A stretch of 16,191 bases of DNA from Acanthamoeba sp. SK_2022b (Eukaryota; Discosea; Longamoebia; Acanthamoebidae): assembly GCA_027943245.1 (NCBI GenBank), contig JANDJZ010000943.1, positions 1 to 16,191 on the forward strand. Direction: 5' to 3'. The notes beneath the pieces were generated by a model, which worked only from the letters and a program-made list of their open reading frames with translations, ran no database searches and was not told the origin of the DNA. Below, in pieces: positions 7,637-15,232 of this stretch. The translations under genes were made by a program, and so were the position numbers. Within the stretch, counting starts at the first letter, position 1, and the number at the start of each line of letters is the position of its first letter.

Positions 7637-10600
7637 CTACAGGGCAGGCTGGTAGGGCGTGAACCACTGCTTCGGCACGGTGACAGGGAGGGATAGGAGC
7701 ATTTGGGCGTAGGCCTTGCCCTGCCGATCGATGTGGAGAGAGGCAAGTCCGCCGCCACCCAGCGCTTGGGTGAGCACGAAGTTGAGTCCGTAGATGCCCG
7801 GCACTGTGTCGCGCGCGTGGGCATCGTCAGGAGCTGTTAAGCAACGCTGTTTTGGGGGGGGGGGAGCAAGCAGCGTGCGTGTGTGTCTACCTAGGAAGCG
7901 GCGCGTTGTGCCTCTGACGACGTGGGCGAAATAGCGGTGCACCACCTCCTCGGTGAGGGCCGAACGTAGAAACGGGTAGTACAGAGGGTGTCGTGCGATG
8001 ACGGCGACGTTGGCCACGTCGCCCTTGTCCCCGCTTCGGCCGTAGCACAAACGAATCAACGGCACCTCAACCATCTCGATGCCCTGGCGCAGGATAAATT
8101 ATTGCCTCTATCAGCGGACATAAGTGAAGAGGAGGAGGGAGGAGAGGGAGTGGGTAGTAAATGCACCGGGGGAAAGAAAAAGGACGACGCGCGGGCATCG
8201 CTCGGTGGCGGGGTGGGCACGGGCACGGGACGAGAGTAGCCTCCTTCCCACGTGGAAGGGATACGGGACTCGGGCTGGTCACCCACGCGGAGCAACGCTG
8301 GCACCTCCTCTCGCCTGACGAGCACCGCCGAGTGATGGATCAATGGCTGCGGGCGCGGCCTGCCGGTGCCTCCACCAGATATGCCTGCGCACGCGCATGC
8401 GCCGCTGCACGTCAGCCGAGTGTTGGGGCGCCCGTGTGCGCAGGCGTCCTGGAGGCGGCAAGAAGCCACGACGCCAACGGATAATCGGGGAAAAGGCAGA
8501 AGCGCTGGACGCCGACGAACCGGGTGCCATGGCAGTCGCCGCAGGAGCCACTTCGCGAGCAAAGAGCCCCAGGGCTGTAGCATCGGAATGGTGCACCTGA
8601 ATGTGTAGCACCACCTCTCTCGTCGCCATGGCTTCCGGGCGTGCATGCGGACCGTACGCTGTGTTTGGTGTATACGCGCGCGCGCGCAAAGGTGAGCGTG
8701 TTCAAGGGGGGGGGGCTGTGGCAGAAGAGAGAGGCACGTACAGGACTCAGCCCCGAGGACCTCCACGTGCGTGCGAATGAAATCCGGCAGCCCTGGCCGC
8801 GAGATGAGAACTGGTTAGCTGCCGTCATCGTTCCCGTGTATGGGGCGCAGCTGGAAACAGCCGCGTGGTCTGGTTGTACCTCGCATCGCCAGTAAGCGGC
8901 GAGCACGGGCCAGGATCTGCGGGCGGATACACGCATGAGTGGACCGCACATAGCGCATACGCCGCACGACAAGACAATGATGCGCGGGTGGAAACTCAGT
9001 TGAGTTGGCGGTACCGCATCGGCCACAGCCAAAGCCTTCTTGCGAGCGTCAATGCCCCCGATGAAAAGCATGCCCCCGATCTTCCAGCCCTCCACCGAGG
9101 TCGCAGATATCTTCAGGTATGGGGTGGGGGCTTGCCCAAGTGCACCTGGGGAGGCGTAGGTTAGTACCGATAGAACAGCGATCAAATGAAGTTGTGACGC
9201 CACACGCCACACTACACTACTTACATACCGCGTACGAGCACCCTATTCGGGCCCGCCGACACCATTCGGACCTGCTCCCAGTTGCACACCACATCGGGCA
9301 GGATGTAGGCAGCCGGATTATGAATTTCGTACAGCATCTGTTCTCCGACGGTGGCTGTGGTGACTACGCCGCCCGTGCCTGGAGGAGGCGGGTGATGGTT
9401 GTATGGTTCATAAAATCCACATAGGGTTTCCTCTCTTCGACGAGGGATCCGCACCTGCCGGCTTGGTCACTACGAATGAACCATCAGCGTGGCACTCGAT
9501 GATCGGAAACCCCACGTTATCCCAGCCACGGCCTTGTTCCGGGCCCTGCTCATACGAACCACAAGTAGATAAATATAAAATATATATATATATATATATG
9601 TGTGTATATATTTCCACATAGGGAGGAAGCGGTGAGGGAGCTAGAGAGCGAGCGAGAGTAGGGAGGATCGCGTACGTCAGCCCCGCCGGCCAGGGATAAT
9701 TCCCAGTCCGTGAAGTTGCCGCCTGTCGCTTGGCATCCACACTCGATGATGTGGCCGGCTAGACTGCCGCTCGATAGCTTATCGTAGTCGCCCCATGCCC
9801 ACTTGAACTCATGAACGAGCGGGCCCAGGACCAACGCGCTGTCAGCGCAGCGGCCTGTCGTATGAGGACAGCCCCACCACCACCACCCACCACCGTCAAT
9901 AAGTGACAGGACTGGCCAACCCTGGAGACACGCGCGCGGTGTGTGACATATGTCGGCCATCGGCCAGGATGATTACCCGTGACCACAATCTGTGCCCCAT
10001 TGTCGAGTGCCTCTGCGATGGCCCGTGCGCCATGGTAGGCATTGAAGCTCAGAAGCTTTCCTCGCTCGTGCCACTTGGGCTCAGCCTCGCCGGGCACCTC
10101 TTCAAAGGTCGTAAAGGCCGACTTGGCGGACAGTTCCTCATACCGCGGCATGAGGTCGTCACTGTGGGGGAGAACAGAAACGGCGGTGGTTTGTCACGCA
10201 CCGCGACGAGACAGCTCGTCAGCAGCGACGACCTACCCGCCCTTTGTGTTATGGGCACAACCACCCAAGGAAAGGGGGCGTAGGTGATGAGCACAGACCC
10301 ATAGACAGCTGCCACTATGGGCACAGGAAGCCCGCTGTCCCTGGCGGCCTGCTCAATGGCTGCCTTGCAAGCAACCGGGTTCATCCCTGAAGTGGTGGTG
10401 GTGGTGGGTGGTGGTGGTGGTGGTGGTGGTGGTGGTGGTGGTGGTGGTGTAGTGGTATGGTGAGGAAATTCTCACGTGACACGTACAGCCAGCGATGAAC
10501 AACTTGGCTCTGCCCTTTGTGTGAAGCGTTACCTCCTGCATTAGTGACCACCTTGGTCTTGTTGGCGAGCAGTTGCTTCATCAAGGGCTTCCACACAGAC

Positions 10601-10855
10601 TGCACAAACTCTCCTACATAGCCTCCTCCTTCCTGTTTCGACATCATTTCCGTGATTGCGCTCCTACGCGCAGCAGGGTGGTTGTAATACCTTGTTCTGC
10701 CTAGCGAGGATGGCCATGGTCACCTCAGCAAGGTAGTCGGCCACAAGATAGTGCAGATTTGAGTCTGCCGCCCCCACTAGCTGCCAGGCTCCTGTGGGCG
10801 AGTCGCCCCAGAAGGCAGACGAACATCCAATACGCACCACTTTGCTCCCGTCCAT
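7637..10855 (-). CDS. AtuA (acyclic terpene utilisation, DUF1446) family protein
   Basis: Fourteen exons (minus): 10855-10691, 10632-10533, 10386-10299, 10161-9977, 9854-9676, 9545-9455, 9378-9229, 9145-9015, 8916-8880, 8792-8742, 8658-8521, 8384-8287, 8083-7891, 7833-7637; every join is GT-AG and in frame, giving 600 residues, the length of full two-part family members. Marks: [65 protein letters not shown] at left to centre; [36 protein letters not shown] and [15 protein letters not shown] in the middle; [16 protein letters not shown] and [13 protein letters not shown] with a [10 protein letters not shown] end in the C-terminal AtuA-like part. In Pseudomonas AtuA is encoded with the geranyl-CoA carboxylase pathway for citronellol/geraniol breakdown; its reaction is unknown, so no substrate is claimed. 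No targeting signal is obvious. Divergent from the EF-hand gene (206 bp). The donor after 8287 (GTGGGT) was chosen by phase. Confidence 0.93.
9580..9599. repeat. (AT)n microsatellite in AtuA intron 5
   Basis: Perfect TA alternation followed by a short TG/TA mix, inside the 9675-9546 intron. It is strongly AT-rich within a GC-rich gene. Confidence 0.9.
10392..10449. repeat. (GGT)n trinucleotide repeat in AtuA intron 2
   Basis: Near-perfect GGT array on the plus strand; the gene sense is ACC, placed just before the acceptor for the exon starting at 10386. An interruption (GGGT) sits near 10406. Confidence 0.9.
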
Positions 10856-11061
10856 GATTTTCTTTCTCTTTGGATGTCCTTGGATTTTGGCCACAATGTT
10901 TTTTTATATTATATTTTACAGTTTTGGGCAACACTTTTTCTCTTTGTTTTTTTCTTCTGTGTTATTTGCCGCAGCAGCCACCAGCCCTCCCTTTCCTTTT
11001 TCGCATTGGACAACAAGAAAAGGACATCACGCTACTTGCTTACAGCTTGTTACGCTTGAAG
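10856..11061. promoter_or_regulatory. Divergent promoter region, AtuA / EF-hand
   Basis: 206 bp between two outward-facing starts. It is AT-rich with T runs (about 10901-10919 including TATATTATATTTT, and 10937-10956), so TATA-like elements for either gene are possible. Function inferred from position. Confidence 0.5.
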
Positions 11062-11850
11062 ATGCTGAGAGGATATCATGGAGGGGCGCCCATGCCCTTG
11101 TCGCAGGTTATGTTCAACAAATATGACACAGACAAGAGCGGATCCCTGGACAAGGACGAGTTTGCCCAGCTGGTAACTCCCTCTCACCATCTCTTCCTCT
11201 TCAGTTGATCCTAAGTCAGGCGGATCAGTGCACTGCGATGGGATATCGCCTTTCTCCTGAGGAGCTGGAGCATGACGTAAAGATGATCGACCGTGATGGC
11301 AACGGAACCATCTCCTACAGAGAGTTCATGCAGGCAGGCACACCCACGCGCCTCCTCCAGCCCTCTCTTCTTCTCACCGCAATAGTGGGAATGGACTTGC
11401 ACCAGTGGTGGCGATCAGACAACAGGTTCCAGAGGTTGCAACTGAGCGAGGAGGAGCTGGCTTCTTTAACGCTCTGGAGCCAATGCTTTACCACGTACGA
11501 TACCGACGACTCAGGCGCCCTCTCTTTGGATGAATGGAGGTACACACCTGTGGACCTTTGAGCTCTAGCCCCGACTCTGAGTGCTCTGCCACTAACGTCC
11601 ATTGGCTGTACCTGTTGCTCGGTAAGGTCGTGCGTTACTGATATGACAGCGAGAGGACTCACCACCAAGAGTGCCGAGGACTCTTTTGCTGATATCGACA
11701 CGGACGGGTGCGTAAGCGCCAACTGCTTTTGCCCTCCCTCGTGCTGTGCTCATGACCACTTGCTGCAGGAACGGACAGATATCCTACAACGAGTTCATCG
11801 AATGGCTCTGTCGCGTTGGTGCCCTCAGCATCAGGCTCCCCTCTAACTGA
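11062..11850 (+). CDS. Four-EF-hand calcium-binding protein
   Basis: Proposed exons: 11062-11172, 11220-11333, 11406-11539, 11654-11707, 11769-11850; about 164 residues, calmodulin-like in size. Four canonical 12-residue loops: DTDKSGSLDKDE, DRDGNGTISYRE, DTDDSGALSLDE and DTDGNGQISYNE, each with Asp at 1, Gly at 6 and Glu at 12, so all should bind calcium. The fourth loop is split by an intron inside its Gly codon. After loop 2 the join FMQ|WWRSDNRF is convincing by frame and phase but requires a GC donor (CAG|GCAGGC at 11334). The linker between loops 3 and 4 is about 8 residues shorter than usual in this model, so an extra small exon within 11560-11630 (a good donor GTAAGG sits near 11620) is possible. 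The start is the first ATG before helix E of hand 1. A calcium sensor or buffer is likely; its target is unknown. Confidence 0.85.
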
Positions 11851-12040
11851 AGCAACTGTTTGTAGTATGCTCCAACGAACAAACAACCAGCTGCAAACAC
11901 CTGAACTAAATTGCTAAACCCTTGAGCAAACCGGTACGGCGCAAAGCGGCGCGAGGATAAGCAGGCGCCCCATTTGGCCGCTGCTGGGGAGGTTTTGGTT
12001 TCAAACCCTTCCCAAACCGGTAAGAAGCAATAAGGCCAAA
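11851..12040 (+). promoter_or_regulatory. CBS gene upstream region with repeated AAACC elements
   Basis: CAAACCGGTA occurs twice in the same orientation (11927-11936 and 12013-12022), and GGTTTCAAACC, a 5-1-5 palindrome, is at 11997-12007, with further AAACC/GGTTT copies near 11916 and 11991. The second CAAACCGGTA is 18 bp before the ATG. Looks like a repeated factor-binding site; the factor is unknown. Confidence 0.45.
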
Positions 12041-13774
12041 ATGGGAGACATCTTGGACAACACCAAGGTGGAAGACCTGCAAACGTTCACCACGTTAGTG
12101 TGGGTAAACGCGACCGACACTCTCAAGCACGCCCTCCAAGTAAGACGATCCCTGTGAATATTAATTTATGTTTTATTTAGATTCACCCATGAGAAGCAGG
12201 GAGGCGTGTTCCCCTTGATCTAACTGAGATGAGCATACAGGTGTTGCTGGATGCCAACATTCTTTCGGCCCCTGTGAAGGATCCCCAGGGCAAATTTATT
12301 GGTATCCCCCCCGCTCCAGATTTGTAGAAGCAGCGGTGGGCCTGTTTGACTATACGGAACGGTTGCGTTTGTGCCGCTCTGCTCACTGTAACTACCGATC
12401 AGGGTTCGTCAGCGTGATGGACGTGGTGGGCCTCCTCGTGGGTTCTGTGGGTCACCAGCAGCACACGGACCCGGCCCTCGGGGCGGCGGCCCTCCTCCAA
12501 CACTCGGACCTCTCCGCGGTTAGCGTGCAGTCTGTGTGCGGTACGCACCGGTCTCCCTCCCTCCCTCCCTCCCTCTCCAGCAAGCGCGCATTTTGGACTT
12601 GCTGCTGCGCCACGCTCGTGCTCAGCGCTACAAACACGAACGGCACGCAGGGCAATCTGCGGAGGACGCGTACATCCCTGTACCGGCCGGCTCGTCCCTG
12701 CGCAAGGCCATTGAGCTGATGGCGGCCAACGGCGTACACCGCGTGCCAGTTGTCGATGAGAAGGTGCGTGGCACGCCTCATGACGCGGGGGGGGGGGGAC
12801 GGCGGCGCTGACATGACATGTGGTCTCTGGCGCGGGGCAGGGCGAGATCGTCAACCTGGTCACCGAGTCGGGCGTCATCCAGTTCCTTGCCGCTCACCTC
12901 TCCGAGCTTGGAGACAAGTACGTTGCCCCCCCCCCCTTCTGCCGAGTGCTACTGGGCCGCTGATTGCCGGCAATCTTGTGATGTGGTTGGCTCCCTCCCC
13001 CCCTCTCCTGCAGGGCCCACAAGAGCATCCAGGAGCTGGGGCTGGGCAAGGGAACGATGGTCTCCATCCACACTGGCCGGCACACCAAAGACGCGTTTGA
13101 GCTCATGATCAAGCATCGCGTGAGCGCGGTTGGAGTGCTGGATGACCACAACAACCTCATTGCCAACATCAGCGGCAGGGACGTCAGGGTACGTGCAGTC
13201 ATCATCACACATCATCCTCTCTTGTTTTGTTTTGTTTTTTGTTTTGTTGTGTTGTGTTGTTTTTTTATTAAAAATGTGAGCGTGCGTGCGCGTGCATCCA
13301 GACCCTTATTGGCCTCAACACGGGCCTTATGGAAGGAATGCGCCTGCCGGTGCGACAGTTCATCGTCAAGATGCACGAGAGCGACGAGAAGGTGCCTCCC
13401 CCCTCTGTCCTGCCCCCCACGCATTTCTCCTCTCTCTCTCTCCAACCAAGGCGCGCACTCACGCGCGCCGGACAAACACGCTTCCAGATCAGCGATCCGG
13501 CCATTTCGTGCCACAAGGACAGCAAGCTGGGGGATGCCATCCGCAAGCTTGCCACCACGCGCATCCACCGGTACGCGCCTCCCCCCCCCGGGCCAACCGA
13601 TGGGCCACACGTGGCTTTTTTGTCGTCCAACAACTGAGACCCGCGTATTCTTGCCGACGGGACAGCCTCTACGTGGTGCAACATGCTCGCGCTGATGCGT
13701 GGGTCCCGACCGGCGTGGTGGCACTGCGCGATGTGTTGTGCCTCCTCACCGACCAACCCACTCCCGCGCAATAA
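12041..13774 (+). CDS. Four-CBS-domain protein, AMPK gamma (SNF4)-like
   Basis: Exons: 12041-12139, 12241-12301, 12403-12540, 12585-12763, 12841-12917, 13014-13188, 13302-13391, 13488-13570, 13666-13774; all in phase, giving 336 residues, the size of AMPK gamma subunits (about 330). Four CBS motifs at about 10-75 (ILSAPVKDPQGKFIGFVSVMD), 125-180 (NGVHRVPVVDEKGEIVNLVT), 200-260 (HRVSAVGVLDDHNNLIANIS) and 275-330 (TTRIHRLYVV, PTGVVALRDVL) form two Bateman modules that bind adenine nucleotides in this family. Conserved His-Arg pairs before the beta strands (VHR, KHR, IHR) resemble those contacting phosphates in AMPK gamma. The function inferred is energy sensing as a regulatory subunit; the alternative is a stand-alone CBSX/SNF4-like protein. 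Exon 4 uses a CAAG acceptor at 12584, chosen because the preferred CAG 3 nt earlier breaks phase. Intron 3 holds CCCT repeats (12553-12576). Confidence 0.88.
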
Positions 13775-14086
13775 GCGGAAGCTGTGTGGCCGCGACCAGC
13801 ACCGCCACTCCCCTCTCCTTTCCATTTCAGCGATGCGCTGTGGTGCATGTCCTTCTATTGTGTGTCTTCTCCAAAAAGGCCCCCCAAAGGTGTTCTCCCT
13901 TGAGAAACAAAAAGGCCCCAAAAAGGTGGCCAAAAAAAGAAAAAGTTGGGAAAAAGGAATTCTTTGGTTGAACAAAGGTTGCGCGTGGCAACAACCGTTG
14001 TGGTCCTTTTTGTGTTGTGTTGTGCCCAAATCGACCTACAAAGCGCAGCCCCATTCCATCCCGCATTATCCATTCGCACCACCACC
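13775..14086 (+). promoter_or_regulatory. 312-bp spacer upstream of the UIF-like gene
   Basis: No coding exon recognised. The left part is the CBS 3' UTR. The middle (about 13875-13950) is rich in short A runs (AAAAAGG, CAAAAAAAG). GTTGCGCGTGGCAAC at 13978-13992 is an imperfect inverted repeat resembling an RFX X-box. ACCACC immediately precedes the ATG at 14087. Confidence 0.4.
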
Positions 14087-14875
14087 ATGAGCGGCAAGCA
14101 GGAAGACGCCAAGCTGGACATGTCCCTGTGTACCTCTCCCTCCATTTCCGTCTCAGCAATTCACGCCCTCTACAACATCCTTCCTTGATCTTCCGCCATC
14201 CCTTACCCCGCCCATCCTGCTCCTCGCGAATTGCGCTTTCTTTTTTTGATCGACCCATGGCGACCCATACAGCCGAAGTCATCAAGAAGGCGCCCAAGGG
14301 CGACAAAGCAGGCAAGAAGAGGAAGAAGAGCGCAGAGGAGACGACAGCGCAAGGCCAGGCGGCCAGCAAGCCCGGCAAAAACAAGGCCAAGAAGAACGCG
14401 GCGGCCGGCACCAAGACAAAGCCCAAGAAGGGCGGCGGTGACGGCGGCGTGCAGCCATCCACTGCTGCCGCCAGCCCTGCCAAGCCCAAGCGGACACGCT
14501 CGGGCAACAAGAAGAAGAAGACCGCGGGTCAGGACGGCTTCCAGATCACCATCCTCAAGGAGTACGCTTTCAGCGCCGCTACTGGGGACTATACGCAGCG
14601 AGCGCTGATGTTGTGAGTTGTGTTGTGTTGTGTTGTCGTCGACTACGTAGTGGACCTGCAAAGCCCACGGCCACAGGCAGAGTGCGAGCGGCCAAGGCAG
14701 CGGCGCAGCAGAAGAGCGCGCCTGTCCAGTCGAAGAAGGGGAAGAGATCGAACGCGGGTCTGCAGGTGACCTCCACCATCAAGAAGAAGAAGGGCGTGCA
14801 GCCGACGACTGCGCGAAAAGCCAAGGTAGGCCCACCCCTTGCACCGTGGTTGGGCCACGAGCCCTTGCTGCGTGT

Positions 14876-14915
<40 letters not shown>

Positions 14916-15056
14916 CGTGGGCTAACGGCACGCGCGGGTGGGTAGGCCCAGGGCAGCAAAGGCCAAGGCAAGAGGAAAAGCAGCGGGGGCACGCCCGCTG
15001 GCGGGCCCGTCACACTGGATCAGCGGTTCTCCGCGCTCAAGAATGGCAGGACCTGA
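14087..15056 (+). CDS. FYTTD1: UIF/FYTTD1-like mRNA export adaptor (UAP56-binding motif)
   Basis: Exons: 14087-14129, 14273-14561, 14651-14825, 14946-15056; 205 residues, GT-AG and in phase. The N-terminus read across intron 1, KLDMSL|SEVIKK (residues 9-20), matches the UAP56-binding motif of ALYREF and UIF (DMSLDDIIK). The C-terminus ends in VTLDQRFSALKNGR, resembling the TLNERF...LK element near the C-terminus of UIF. Between them is a Lys/Ala-rich basic region (KKRKK, KNKAKK, KKKK) able to bind RNA and act as nuclear localisation signal, with a short hydrophobic ILKD segment at exon 2/3. No RRM is present, so it is not ALYREF. Known role of the family: recruited to mRNA by the helicase UAP56/DDX39B and hands it to the NXF1 export receptor in the nucleus. 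Family call is inferred from the two terminal motifs; another UBM-bearing export factor is possible. It is shorter than human UIF (about 318 residues). Intron 1 carries an in-frame ATG at 14257. Confidence 0.7.
14877..14911. repeat. (GT)n microsatellite in UIF-like intron 3
   Basis: Perfect GT repeat in the gene sense, about 50 nt after the donor at 14826 and 35 nt before the acceptor at 14945. Confidence 0.95.
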
Positions 15057-15232
15057 GCGGCCGTCCCTCCTTGGGGTTGGGCCCCGACTCTTGTCAGCCG
15101 TAAATGATCACAACAACAACAACAACAACAAGAGAGCGCTGAAAACCATTTCCTTTTCTTATTTACTGGTCATCATTTCAATGCCCCGGGGCTGAACGGG
15201 GTGGTCACTCCGACGTTTGGTGTGTGTGTGTG
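15057..15232. terminator. Convergent 3' region, UIF-like / PH gene
   Basis: 176 bp between two stop codons that face each other. GTAAAT follows the UIF-like stop (15100-15105) and GTAAAT in the opposite sense (15166-15161) follows the PH gene stop, 44 and 67 nt downstream; these may be related poly(A) signals. A CAA repeat lies at 15111-15131 between them. No gene seen. Confidence 0.4.

Noticed and set aside
11940..12030. Possible tRNA because of a GGTTTCAAACC T-arm-like sequence
   Set aside because: No matching acceptor, D or anticodon arms can be drawn around it, and the sequence repeats AAACC elements instead.
13827..14661. Long minus-strand frames opposite the UIF-like gene
   Set aside because: They are shadows of the Lys/Ala-rich codons on the plus strand and read as Leu/Ala-rich sequence with no recognisable motif.
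15100..15166. GTAAAT as the general poly(A) signal of this genome
   Set aside because: It is found near only two or three of the gene ends here, and without mapped 3' ends it cannot be told from chance.
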